A DNA stretch of 42,968 bases from an uncultured Dorea sp. (GCA_910579015.1 CAJTRO010000020.1:1-42968), one strand, 5' to 3'; shown: positions 7,046 to 14,212, counted from the first letter of the stretch. Made by a program: numbers and translations. The notes: generated from the sequence alone by a model not told the origin.

Positions 7046-8098
7046 TTATCCCTCCACGACCGCCTCAAGGAATACGTCTATCACGCCTCCGCACACCATG
7101 CCTTCATCCCCCGCATCTCTGCCTGTCATGTCTACATGGTATATCTGCGGAGCGCTCTCTTGGCTTCTCATCATCCGAAGCGCTTTCTTGACGATCTCTG
7201 CCTCCGCGCATCCGCCCCCTACGGTTCCAACACAGCTCCCGTCCGGCAGAATCAGCATCTTCGTCCCCGCCGTCCTTGGAGCCGAACCCTTTCGTGATAT
7301 AATTGTCGCCAGAATCTTCTGCGGATCTTCGCAGGAGCTGTTCCCGGATGTTCTCCCCAAAACAGCATCTAACAGCTCTGATGGATATCCTTTGCAGCGC
7401 CGTCTCTGGTTCTTCACTTTTATGATCTCCGCCATAATTGAGACAGCAATCTCCTCCGGAGTCTCCGCGCCGATATCTAGTCCGATCGGAGAGTGTATGC
7501 CGGCAATTTTCTCCGGATCGGCGCCCCCTGCGATCACAAGCTCCTTGACCATCGCAGAACGCTTCCTGCTTCCGATCATACCGATGTAGGCATTCTTCTT
7601 TCTCACGATCCGTTCCAGGCACACCTGATCGTAACGGTGCCCCCTCGTCACAATGACAAAATATGTATCCTCGTCTCCTTCTATCCTGTCAAGCCCGTCC
7701 TCGAACGCCTCACAGAACACCTCCGACGCTTCTGCATCCGACGCGTGGTCCGCAAACTCCGGCCGGTCTTCCAGGACGATCACATGAAATCCCAGCATCC
7801 TGCCCATTCGGATCACTGGTATAGAGACATGACCGGCTCCGCATACGACCAGCCTCTTCTCTCTGCACAGGAACTCACTAAATACCCTGCATCCTCCGAC
7901 GACAGACATACCGGACGCATCGACCGCCTCCGCCTCATCCTGGAACCTGGCAAAGTGCCCGCCGGATACGGAGGAACAGACAAGTCTGTGGTCAGAAATC
8001 AATGCCTTCTCCCCTATCGAACTGCCTTCTACAACTGTTATGAGCATATTCCGGCTGTCCGGATCCAGTTCTTCTATCTTCCTATATAATTCCAACAC
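7046..8098 (-). CDS. XdhC/CoxI family molybdenum-enzyme maturation protein, swapped domain order
   Basis: XdhC-family proteins bind and sulfurate molybdenum cofactor for xanthine dehydrogenase or aldehyde oxidoreductase-type enzymes. Here the Rossmann-like XdhC C-terminal domain comes first (GAGHVS at 87-92, TRGHRYD near 151, GSRKRS near 176, HSPIGLDIGAETPEEIAVSI at 202-221). The CoxI-type N-terminal domain comes last (RKGSAPRTAGTKML at 269-282, GTVGGGCAEAEIV at 291-303). That is the reverse of the usual order. Translation seems to start at GTG (8098-8096), which has GGAGGG seven bases upstream. The start region lies inside a tandem repeat. The likely client enzyme is not in the window. Confidence 0.85.
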   Translation of the reverse strand: MLELYRKIEELDPDSRNMLITVVEGSSIGEKALISDHRLVCSSVSGGHFARFQDEAEAVDASGMSVVGGCRVFSEFLCREKRLVVCGAGHVSIPVIRMGRMLGFHVIVLEDRPEFADHASDAEASEVFCEAFEDGLDRIEGDEDTYFVIVTRGHRYDQVCLERIVRKKNAYIGMIGSRKRSAMVKELVIAGGADPEKIAGIHSPIGLDIGAETPEEIAVSIMAEIIKVKNQRRRCKGYPSELLDAVLGRTSGNSSCEDPQKILATIISRKGSAPRTAGTKMLILPDGSCVGTVGGGCAEAEIVKKALRMMRSQESAPQIYHVDMTGRDAGDEGMVCGGVIDVFLEAVVEG

Positions 8099-8200
8099 AG
8101 TCTTCCCTCCTCTGGCAAATATTTTTCCAGTGCAGTCTTCCCCTCCTCTGGCAAATATTTTTCCAGCGCAGTCTTCCTCTCCTCTGGCAAATATTTTTCA
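8090..8200 (-). repeat. Tandem repeat over the xdhC start region
   Basis: Three units of 35, 36 and 36 bp lie at 8090-8124, 8125-8160 and 8161-8196, followed by a few matching bases. The unit nearest the gene holds the ribosome site GAGGAGGG and the GTG start. In the two upstream copies the ribosome site remains but the GTG position reads GCA or GCG, so they cannot start at that codon. The nearest copy lacks one G, which breaks the open frame running through the array. Confidence 0.92.
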
Positions 8201-8286
8201 TTTGTCAGGCGCAAAATGTGCCGGCAGGGCGGAGGACGTCTCACAGCATCCCCCGCCCTCAGACAACACTTTGGGCAGAAAGAACC

Positions 8287-8595
8287 CTACTTCAGCATGG
8301 CCAGGATCTCGTCCTTTGACTTCGCTCCGATCTCACGCCTGACAGACGCGCCGTCCTTGAATACCATCAATGTAGGAATCGACATAACCTTATATTCTCT
8401 TGCAAGCTCCGGATTCTCATCTACATCCACTTTACAGATTTTTGCATCCGTAACCTCTCCAGCAATCTCTTCGATCACAGGCCCTACCATCTGGCACGGC
8501 CCGCACCATGTTGCCCAGAAATCCACTAATACAGGCACTTTTGCCTCTAACACCTCTTCTTTGAAATTATCCTTCGTCAAATGTAAAACCGCCAT
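8287..8595 (-). CDS. trxA: Thioredoxin
   Basis: A 102-residue cytoplasmic thiol-disulfide reductase. The active site WCGPC is at residues 30-34 within VDFWATWCGPCQM, and the cis-proline is in MSIPTLMVF. Length and fold are those of classical thioredoxin. An in-frame upstream ATG at 8664 was not used because 8595 has GGAGAG upstream and gives the usual N-terminus. A promoter with a perfect TATAAT lies at 8647-8675. It precedes the xdhC-like gene by about 190 bases that include the tandem repeat, so co-transcription is uncertain. Confidence 0.95.
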   Translation of the reverse strand: MAVLHLTKDNFKEEVLEAKVPVLVDFWATWCGPCQMVGPVIEEIAGEVTDAKICKVDVDENPELAREYKVMSIPTLMVFKDGASVRREIGAKSKDEILAMLK

Positions 8596-8646
8596 TTCTT
8601 TTTCTCTCCTTAGTGTATAATAAAATTTCCTCGACAGGATACCACT

Positions 8647-8675
8647 ATTATAACCTATTTTCATATTTATGTTAC
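8647..8675 (-). promoter_or_regulatory. trxA promoter
   Basis: On the minus strand, GTAACA (8675-8670) and TATAAT (8652-8647) are separated by 17 bases. The start point would be near 8640, giving a leader of about 45 bases. Confidence 0.6.
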
Positions 8676-8790
8676 GGTTTTTTTATTTTCCTGATAAAAA
8701 GTTGTATAATCATTGTAACAAACAGGCAGATCATGCGTCTAATAGGCAGATAGAAGCAAAATCCACCACAGGGAGCCGGGAGGTGAAGGA

Positions 8791-9291
8791 ATGAAGGTTA
8801 ATTTTGAAGAACTCTATGACCGATTTTTCAGGGACGTATATCTGTTCATACTGGCAATGAGCAAGGATCCGCACATTGCAGAAGAGATCACTCAGGAAAC
8901 GTTCTTCAAGGCTCTGAAGGAATACCGACATTTCCGCGGAAGCTGTTCCGTCAAATCCTGGCTCTGCCAGATTGCCAAGAACCTCTATATCTCCGACACC
9001 CGTCGTAAGAAACCCGTTCACTCCGAGACGCTTGATGAACTGCCGGACGCCTCGGACGTGGAAGAGATCTGTATCCGTAAGGATGACGCACTCTCCATCT
9101 ATAAGGTTCTTCACTGTCTCAGTGAACCTTACAAGGAAGTCTTCACCCTCCGGGTACTCGGCGATCTAAGTTATAAGGAGATTGCAGAAATCTTCGGGAA
9201 GCAGGAGACCTGGGCGCGCGTCACCTATCACCGGGCAAAGCTCAAGATACAGGAGCATTTCCCAGACGAATCTTTTCGCAGGAACAGGTAA
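8791..9291 (+). CDS. ECF-type sigma-70 family RNA polymerase sigma factor
   Basis: The 166-residue protein has region 2 (residues about 7-70: LYDRFFRDVYLFILAMSKDPHIAEEITQETFFKALK, then SWLCQIAKNLYISDTRRKK) and region 4 (about 105-160: PYKEVFTLRVLGDLSYKEIAEIFGKQETWARVTYHRAK), and no region 1 or 3, as in ECF sigma factors. It would redirect RNA polymerase to a small regulon. The next gene encodes a membrane protein with an N-terminal zinc-finger-like segment, the usual pairing of ECF sigma and anti-sigma factor. GGGAGG precedes the ATG. A TATAAT at about 8711-8716 could be part of its promoter, but no good -35 was seen. Confidence 0.93.
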   Translation: MKVNFEELYDRFFRDVYLFILAMSKDPHIAEEITQETFFKALKEYRHFRGSCSVKSWLCQIAKNLYISDTRRKKPVHSETLDELPDASDVEEICIRKDDALSIYKVLHCLSEPYKEVFTLRVLGDLSYKEIAEIFGKQETWARVTYHRAKLKIQEHFPDESFRRNR

Positions 9292-9344
9292 ACATTCATT
9301 ATCAGTTATGCCGTTATCTATGGACGGCGGAAATGGAGATTATT

Positions 9345-10214
9345 ATGAACAAAATACCTTGTGACATTATCAGAGATCTGCTGCCTCTGTATAAAGATGA
9401 TGTGTGCAGCAGGAACAGTAAAGACCTGATCGAAGAACACCTGTCAGACTGTGAGGACTGCCGCAGATACCTGGACGCATTGGATATGGAACTCCCTTTC
9501 ATCACCCTCTCGTCTGACAGCACAGCTCCAACGGACGGTATAGATCCACAGAGCCTTGAAGATATCGAGATATTCAAAAAAATCGCACACCGGATAAACT
9601 GGATGAAGGTTTCGATCGGCTTCTTCACGATGCTTATCACCGTGATGATCATTTCCCTCATTACGTCAGTCTTCGACGATTTCTATCTGGAAATCCCGGG
9701 CTTCGACAGACGCATTGCAACAGACGATATCCAGGTTACCGCCCTTTATCAATTAGAAAACGGAGATCTCTTTCTTACACTGGAAAGCAGCGTTCCTTTT
9801 AATATTACCGCATACGGACTGATATCTTCACCGGACGGACGGCCTTACACGGAATCTTACGACAACGGCCAGAGCTGCTTGTCCTTCGAAAGAGTTTCCG
9901 TTCTGGAAAGGATCTTTGCCGATCATGTTAATTGCAGGAAATATTCCTTTGTCATCCCGCGCCAGGAGACTCTTGATCCTGAGAAATATCTGGACATTTA
10001 TCCTGAGGATCCGGCGGACACCGGCTTATCCTCCGTCGTTCACCGAAATTCTCTCATCTACTATGAGGGAAAACATGATGAACAGCTTATTATCTGGAAG
10101 GCAGGCCAGGAAGTCTCTTTAGCGCCCGCGGCCATAGAAAAGAAGGTCCGGCAGAAGCAGTACGAGGCGAGGGACGAAGGGGATAAAACTAACTTATTAT
10201 GGCCTGAGGAATAA
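9345..10214 (+). CDS. Zinc-finger (zf-HC2-like) transmembrane anti-sigma factor candidate
   Basis: The N-terminus has the pattern C-x2-I-R-D-L-L-P-L-Y-x-D-x-V-C-S followed by E-E-H-L-S-D-C-x-x-C. This is the Cys/His arrangement of zf-HC2 anti-sigma domains that hold an ECF sigma factor. One membrane segment (around residues 88-108, MKVSIGFFTMLITVMIISLI) separates it from an extracytoplasmic domain of about 180 residues that I do not recognise and that presumably senses a signal. It starts 53 bases after the sigma gene. The ATG at 9345 has GGAG six bases upstream; an in-frame ATG at 9333 lacks a ribosome site. Regulation of the sigma factor is inferred from order and family. Confidence 0.8.
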   Translation: MNKIPCDIIRDLLPLYKDDVCSRNSKDLIEEHLSDCEDCRRYLDALDMELPFITLSSDSTAPTDGIDPQSLEDIEIFKKIAHRINWMKVSIGFFTMLITVMIISLITSVFDDFYLEIPGFDRRIATDDIQVTALYQLENGDLFLTLESSVPFNITAYGLISSPDGRPYTESYDNGQSCLSFERVSVLERIFADHVNCRKYSFVIPRQETLDPEKYLDIYPEDPADTGLSSVVHRNSLIYYEGKHDEQLIIWKAGQEVSLAPAAIEKKVRQKQYEARDEGDKTNLLWPEE

Positions 10215-10223
10215 CACCTGGCA

Positions 10224-10715
10224 TTAGTATTTTGAAGTATTATGGGGGATCGGTTTCCCGTCAAGCGCCGCATAGACCAGCGTGTCACATCCGTCGTAGA
10301 CCAGCTTCAGAGAGAAGAATTCCCGCCTCTCTTCAAGAAGGCGAAGGAATATCCTATCCCCCTCCCAGAGATTCAGATCATACACCTTATCAATCTCCAC
10401 CCATTCCAGATCTCCCTCGTCGCAGGGAACGGCTTCTCCCTTAAATCCATCTGCCGTAAACAAAGACATATATTCTGTAACGCCATTTCCAGATATGAAG
10501 GTTACAAGCCCTCTGTACTGATAGGACGTCAGCGTATAGCCGGTCTCTTCCTTCACCTCGCGCAGCAGGCATTCTTCGGGACTTTCGTCTTCCTCAAAAT
10601 GTCCGCCCACACCGATCCATTTGTCCTTATTCACATCGTTCTTCTTCACCGTCCTGTGAAGCATCAGATATCTTCCATTCTGTTCGATATAGCACAGGGT
10701 GCTTAATTTTGCCAT
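10224..10715 (-). CDS. Nudix hydrolase (MutT-like)
   Basis: The 163-residue protein has a complete Nudix box (G-x5-E-x7-R-E-V-x-E-E-x-G-Y) at residues 38-60, GHFEEDESPEECLLREVKEE. It hydrolyses a nucleoside diphosphate linked to another group. The closest sense of family is MutT/8-oxo-dGTP diphosphatase-like (the opening L-S-T-L-C-Y-I-E and W-x-G-V-G-G-H-F-E-x-x-E-S-P), but the substrate cannot be read from sequence. It is convergent with the anti-sigma gene, 9 bases apart. GGAAAGGAA precedes the ATG. Confidence 0.9.
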   Translation of the reverse strand: MAKLSTLCYIEQNGRYLMLHRTVKKNDVNKDKWIGVGGHFEEDESPEECLLREVKEETGYTLTSYQYRGLVTFISGNGVTEYMSLFTADGFKGEAVPCDEGDLEWVEIDKVYDLNLWEGDRIFLRLLEERREFFSLKLVYDGCDTLVYAALDGKPIPHNTSKY

Positions 10716-10778
10716 CTTTTTGTTCCTTTCCTCAAATTATTCCTTCAAATGCATTCTTCTAACATCATGACGCTGACT

Positions 10779-11702
10779 TTAACGCTTCGCTTTACGATAT
10801 CCCGCTTCCTGCGCCTCCTGCTCTGAGCGGAAGATGACAAGGTTCCTGGAATCCGCCATCTCTTCGTAATCTGCCTGCCCGGGACAATGGTAGATCTTAG
10901 AGTTGGAATTCCCCCTGATCTCTGTTCCTCCCTGCTCTTGCTCCGTATCCACAGCGGCAGCGCTTCCCTGACTGCTTGCCCCGGTTGCATAGTCAATATC
11001 AATCCCCGGCTGTACGTTATAGACAAATACATTGAAGCAGATTCCCTCTCCTTCATCCTCCACAGACCAGGCTTCCATCTGCACTCCCTTTGCCAGCAGG
11101 TTACCGCCCTCGAAGACCGGATCCACCCTGTAGAGCACATGATTCCCCGTCTCCTTCACATAGTCGGCAACCATATTTTCAAAAGGGAGCATTCCTTCTA
11201 CGTTCATGTATCGTGTCCCGGTGATCAGATTCTTCTCGTTGGCATTCTCTGCCGTAAGCTGATAGCCAATCAGATGACAACGGTTATACAGATACCTTCC
11301 GTCCACCAAATCATACTTCACGGTCTGCCAGCCGGTAGGTTTCACCTGACCTATGCTTCCCCGCTCCTCTGTCGGCATCAGGTCCTGCCCGATATTCGCA
11401 TAAGCGGTCCGGCATCTGCCTAATTCGTCCAGCTCACTGTAGGTCTCAAAGGATTCTGTCGTAATATCTTCTTCGGAGAAGTCAGGCTCATTGCCGTCAA
11501 TTACGACGTATGGCTCTTTGGTGTATTCCGGTATATCTGCAAGCGAAGAAGCCGTATATGTCTGTCCCGTCTCTGACTGTCCGGCGCTTCCCCTATCCGG
11601 ATCCTCAGCAGATCCACAGGCTGTCATAGACAGACAGCCAAAACAGATGATATATACTATCAGAATGTACTGCATCCATATCTTTCTTTTGTTACTCTTC
11701 AT
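10779..11702 (-). CDS. Secreted DNA/RNA non-specific endonuclease, lipoprotein
   Basis: The 307-residue protein begins with a lipoprotein signal peptide (basic start, hydrophobic core, LSMTAC with lipid-attachment Cys29). It has a betabetaalpha-metal nuclease domain: YLYNRCHLIGYQL around residues 138-149, with catalytic His143, then N-x-N-E-K-N-L-I-T-G-T-R-Y-M-N carrying metal-binding Asn. It matches the EndA/NUC family with NRxH in place of DRGH. The C-terminal 40 residues (KIYHCPGQADYEEM, then N-L-V-I-F-R-S-E-Q-E-A-Q-E-A-G-Y-R) resemble a small zinc-ribbon-like tail found on secreted nucleases. A role in extracellular nucleic acid degradation or uptake is inferred. It overlaps the upstream gene by 11 bases. 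Upstream in-frame codons to 11879 run through that gene and were rejected. Confidence 0.85.
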   Translation of the reverse strand: MKSNKRKIWMQYILIVYIICFGCLSMTACGSAEDPDRGSAGQSETGQTYTASSLADIPEYTKEPYVVIDGNEPDFSEEDITTESFETYSELDELGRCRTAYANIGQDLMPTEERGSIGQVKPTGWQTVKYDLVDGRYLYNRCHLIGYQLTAENANEKNLITGTRYMNVEGMLPFENMVADYVKETGNHVLYRVDPVFEGGNLLAKGVQMEAWSVEDEGEGICFNVFVYNVQPGIDIDYATGASSQGSAAAVDTEQEQGGTEIRGNSNSKIYHCPGQADYEEMADSRNLVIFRSEQEAQEAGYRKAKR

Positions 11703-12126
11703 CTTGGTATCTCGTTCCTTTCTTACAATACTCTTCTTCCGTGATCTTCTCATGGGATGTTCCGCTAAATTCCCGTACCGCTTCCCGCTTCCACTCTGAC
11801 AGAGCCAGATCAAACCAAAAATCCGCAGGATACTTTCTATTCCATCTGAATAGAACCACCTTCTCAATCTTTGCCTCAACGCCTGCCAGGCTTTCTGTCT
11901 CTACCAGACACAGTTCTCCGCTTCCTGCGCGCTCGAGGAAATCTTCTGTTTCGATTATCTCCGTCCCGCAAAGGCCGCCGTAAAGCTTGTAAGTATAAGA
12001 ATTCATCCACAAACGCTTTCCAGAGGAGATCTGTCCGATCCTCTCCTTTACGGCCCGATCCTTACTCTGCCGTCTGCGGTTGAACATCATGCCGTTATCA
12101 TCATCCAGACATACTATTACAACCAT
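11692..12126 (-). CDS. Conserved protein of unknown function
   Basis: The 144-residue soluble protein opens with MVVIVCLDDDNGMMFNRRRQ, contains LWMNSYTYKLYG and a stretch L-F-R-W-N-R-K-Y-P-A-D-F-W-F-D near residue 100. There is no signal peptide or membrane segment. I associate this opening with a small clostridial family sometimes labelled ribonuclease Z, but the HxHxDH metal motif of that enzyme is absent, so that name is not supported. It overlaps the secreted nuclease gene by 11 bases and the two are likely co-translated. The start at 12126 follows a GGGGGG run; an upstream start at 12249 would run through the thiT terminator. Confidence 0.65.
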   Translation of the reverse strand: MVVIVCLDDDNGMMFNRRRQSKDRAVKERIGQISSGKRLWMNSYTYKLYGGLCGTEIIETEDFLERAGSGELCLVETESLAGVEAKIEKVVLFRWNRKYPADFWFDLALSEWKREAVREFSGTSHEKITEEEYCKKGTRYQDEE

Positions 12127-12199
12127 ATCCGTTTCCCCCCGCTTATCAGTCCTTCCTGTACGGCAAGAAACCGCCCCGCAGAAAGTTATCTTTGTATAT

Positions 12200-12255
12200 A
12201 AAAACTGTGCGAAAATATCTCTCAACAAAATGATACCTGATATCTTCACACAGTT
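12200..12255 (-). terminator. thiT intrinsic terminator
   Basis: On the minus strand, AACTGTGTGAAGATATC (12255-12239) pairs with GATATTTTCGCACAGTT (12219-12203) over 17 positions with two G-U pairs. TTTTT (12204-12200) follows. It lies 38 bases after the thiT stop codon and separates thiT from the downstream unknown/nuclease pair. Confidence 0.85.
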
Positions 12256-12292
12256 CCTTCATAATTGAAATCTATCCGTCAAACCTTTATAA

Positions 12293-12859
12293 TCAGTCCG
12301 CAGTCTGCCTCTTAATCGTATCCAGCGCCTTTGCCACAGGCGGCAGGGACAGTACAGCCAGCGTGATCACTCCCTCTGCTCCAAGATAGCTTCCCTGATA
12401 CAGGGAAGAATATACCCATGGATTCATTCCCTCCGGCGCGTAGGACGCAAAGAAAATAACTCCTGATAATGTGGAGAAGATAAATCGTCCCGCCACTCCG
12501 GCGATATAGCCGATCTGGAGACCATATTTTCTGTTGCGCGCAATTCCCGATAATCCCAACGCCCCAAAAGCAAGCGGATAATCCAGAAGCACCTGCCAGA
12601 TTGAGAGCATATACGGCTCAATGACAAACTGGAGGAGACCAAACGCGGCGCCAGTGAGGATACCGTACCTCACCCCGAACCAGTAACCGATCAGAGAGAT
12701 AAAAAGCATGGATAACAGTGTGACGGAACCGCCCATCGGCATCTCCCAGACCTTTATGTAGGAGGTGACCATCGCAAGTGCGATCCCCATAGCAGAAAAA
12801 ACAAGTTTCTTGACGGCAGAAGACGCACTCCTGCCTGTGACAGCATTCATCTGTGACAT
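12293..12859 (-). CDS. thiT: ECF-type thiamine transporter substrate-binding (S) protein
   Basis: The 188-residue protein has about six membrane segments and the ThiT signature P-M-G-G-S-V-T-L-L-S-M-L-F-I-S-L-I-G near residue 40. It also has W-Q-V-L-L-D-Y-P-L-A-F-G, with a tryptophan and tyrosine in the thiamine site region. ThiT captures thiamine and works with the shared ECF energising module (EcfA, EcfA', EcfT), which is not in the window. The TPP riboswitch directly upstream confirms the substrate. The ATG at 12859 overlaps no other start candidate and has AAGGAG at the edge of the riboswitch. Confidence 0.95.
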   Translation of the reverse strand: MSQMNAVTGRSASSAVKKLVFSAMGIALAMVTSYIKVWEMPMGGSVTLLSMLFISLIGYWFGVRYGILTGAAFGLLQFVIEPYMLSIWQVLLDYPLAFGALGLSGIARNRKYGLQIGYIAGVAGRFIFSTLSGVIFFASYAPEGMNPWVYSSLYQGSYLGAEGVITLAVLSLPPVAKALDTIKRQTAD

Positions 12860-12873
12860 TATGAAATTCTCCT

Positions 12874-12957
12874 TTCCTTACGCCGGCATTACCCGGATCA
12901 AGTTATTAGGGTCTGTATGCGTCTACATACATCTCAGCCATCTTAAGCGCCCCTGTG
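12874..12957 (-). ncRNA. TPP riboswitch (THI element)
   Basis: On the minus strand the leader contains the conserved THI-box blocks in order: AGGGGCGC, GCTGAGAT, a variable hairpin (GTATG/CATAC), GACCC, CTTGATCCGGGTAATGCCGG and GTAAGGAA. These form the thiamine pyrophosphate aptamer. The ribosome site AAGGAG begins at the last aptamer bases and there is no room for a terminator before the ATG. Control is therefore probably by sequestering the ribosome site when TPP binds. Confidence 0.96.
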
Positions 12958-12966
12958 TACATTCTC

Positions 12967-12995
12967 ATAATAAATCCGTATCCGCCGGCTGTCAA
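12967..12995 (-). promoter_or_regulatory. Promoter of the TPP riboswitch/thiT transcript
   Basis: On the minus strand, TTGACA (12995-12990) and TATTAT (12972-12967) are 17 bases apart. The start point falls about 5 bases before the riboswitch. Confidence 0.8.
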
Positions 12996-13279
12996 GTATT
13001 ACTTTTATCTATTTTCTATGTTAAGCTTGTGCTAAGAATCTTTCTATGCACTATCTATACAGGGCAGATATCTGTTAAAATATAAACCGAAGGCGGCATA
13101 TCGTAATAAAGCCTCATTCATTATTCTCTCAAAAGGATGCGCTCATCCCAAAGGGCCGCATCCTTTTTAACTTTTTAATATGATCCGGAGATTTTTCAGA
13201 TAATCATCCGCAGAGGCATCCAGAAATACACCTATTTCTCACAAAGTGTTTTAAGGGAGATACGCCAATCTGAAAATTA
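12996..13279. other. Non-coding stretch upstream of a transposase remnant
   Basis: No open frame of interest. It is AT-rich and holds the intrinsic terminator at 13131-13168. The part after the terminator may be decayed 5' sequence of the Rpn-like remnant that starts at 13280, but I could not read a recognisable frame there. Confidence 0.4.
13131..13168 (+). terminator. Intrinsic terminator without an intact upstream gene
   Basis: AAAAGGATGCG (13131-13141) and CGCATCCTTTT (13157-13167) form an 11-bp perfect stem with a 15-base loop and end in TTTTT. There is no plus-strand gene upstream for several kilobases. The terminator is either a leftover of a deleted gene or acts on the minus strand, where the A-run also gives a T-tract. 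Confidence 0.7.
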
Positions 13280-13546
13280 ATGCATGACTTCTCCTGCACA
13301 GACGCAAAAGATATGTATTATGAGACATTGGCAGACAGGGTAAGATTCTTCAAAGAGAACAAGGAGGGAATCGAGATTATGTGCCGGACGATGGAAGATA
13401 TGAGAAACCAGACATTGAAAGAAGGAATGATAAATGTTGCAAAAAAAATGTTGGAAGATGGAACCATAACGCTTGAAAAGATTGCAGAATTTGTCGGCCT
13501 TTCTGTTGACGAAGTTAGAAAATTAAAAACAGACCAGAAGGTGTAA
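13280..13546 (+). pseudogene. C-terminal remnant of an Rpn/PD-(D/E)XK transposase-like gene
   Basis: The 88-residue frame (M-H-D-F-S-C-T-D-A-K-D-M-Y-Y-x-x-L-A-D-R-V-R-F-F-K-E) corresponds to the tail of the Rpn family of recombination-promoting nucleases, normally about 280-330 residues. The end (AKKMLEDGTITLEKIAEFVG, then L-S-V-D-E-V-R-K-L) is the usual helix-turn-helix-like C-terminus. The catalytic N-terminal nuclease domain is missing. No convincing ribosome site precedes it. A perfect 11-bp terminator follows 11 bases after the stop codon, so the 3' end is intact. Confidence 0.75.
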
Positions 13547-13557
13547 ATGACGCTGAT

Positions 13558-13584
13558 GAGCCGGGAATCTAAAATTCCCGGCTC
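13558..13584 (+). terminator. Hairpin terminator after the transposase remnant
   Basis: GAGCCGGGAAT and ATTCCCGGCTC form an 11-bp perfect stem with loop CTAAA. The following TATTTACTT is a weak T-tract. It insulates the marR promoter 35 bases downstream. Confidence 0.75.
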
Positions 13585-13618
13585 TATTTACTTGAAATGT
13601 ATGTTTTATCATTTACTA

Positions 13619-13647
13619 TTGACACGAGTCTGATTTCGGACTATAAT
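13619..13647 (+). promoter_or_regulatory. Consensus sigma-A promoter of marR-MATE
   Basis: TTGACA (13619-13624) and TATAAT (13642-13647) are both perfect and 17 bases apart, so this is a very strong promoter that needs repression. An operator fills the spacer. Confidence 0.92.
13627..13642. promoter_or_regulatory. MarR operator 1 (promoter spacer)
   Basis: AGTCTGATTTCGGACT is an inverted repeat with one mismatch, lying between the -35 and -10 boxes. It shares its sequence with operator 2 at 13665-13682. Binding here would block RNA polymerase directly. Confidence 0.8.
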
Positions 13648-13664
13648 ATCATTCACAGCCACTT

Positions 13665-13682
13665 AAGTCTGATTTCAGACTT
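13665..13682. promoter_or_regulatory. MarR operator 2 (transcribed leader)
   Basis: AAGTCTGATTTCAGACTT is a perfect 8-bp inverted repeat with a 2-base centre. It is centred 39 bp downstream of operator 1, just after the expected transcription start, and is preceded by a second small palindrome ACTTAAGT. Confidence 0.82.
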
Positions 13683-13725
13683 GTCTACCGGCAGACTGAC
13701 AGAAATAAAAAAGGAGACCAGCCCC

Positions 13726-14172
13726 ATGACAACAAAATTACATCCGGGAATGAAAGAATTCAACAGTATCTTTAAGAAATGTAACCATATCTACCACGAG
13801 ATCGCTCTAAAACTCAATCTGTCTGACAGTGGATTCGATGTCTTGTACGCACTGTGCAGCCTGGGAGACGGCTGTCTCCAGAGGGATATCTGTGAATTCA
13901 CTCTGCTCAGCAAACAGACCATCCATTCCTCTGTGAAGAAGCTTGTAAATGAAGGTTATCTCTCTCTGGAATCCGGCAGAGGAAGGGATATGCATATCTA
14001 TCTGACACCTGCCGGGAAGGCGCTGACTGAGGAAAAACTTGCCCCTGCAATCCAGATTGAAAATCTTGCATTTACCAGCATGACCATAGAGGAACAGACA
14101 GAGTTTCTCCGGCTTTACAGGAAATATGCCGACGGTCTGCGCAGACATGCCGGCGAGATATTTATGGACTGA
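13726..14172 (+). CDS. MarR family transcriptional regulator
   Basis: The 148-residue protein has the winged-helix fold of MarR regulators. There is an N-terminal dimerisation helix, then a recognition region around residues 60-85 (LQRDICEFTLLSKQTIHSSV, K-K-L-V-N-E-G-Y-L), and the wing S-G-R-G-R-D-M-H-I-Y-L-T-P-A-G-K. It most likely represses its own promoter and the MATE exporter 40 bases downstream, through the two palindromes at 13627-13642 and 13665-13682, and is released by a small ligand. The ATG at 13726 has AAGGAG upstream. An in-frame upstream start at 13597 would lie before the promoter and was rejected. Confidence 0.93.
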   Translation: MTTKLHPGMKEFNSIFKKCNHIYHEIALKLNLSDSGFDVLYALCSLGDGCLQRDICEFTLLSKQTIHSSVKKLVNEGYLSLESGRGRDMHIYLTPAGKALTEEKLAPAIQIENLAFTSMTIEEQTEFLRLYRKYADGLRRHAGEIFMD

Positions 14173-14212
14173 AATCCATTTTTTATAGATTTAAAAAAAG
14201 GAGGTCATTAAG

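Noticed and set aside
12197..12225. Promoter-like TTGAGA-17-TTTATA upstream of the unknown 11692-12126 gene
   Set aside because: It lies within the stem and T-tract of the thiT terminator (12200-12255), which explains the sequence better.
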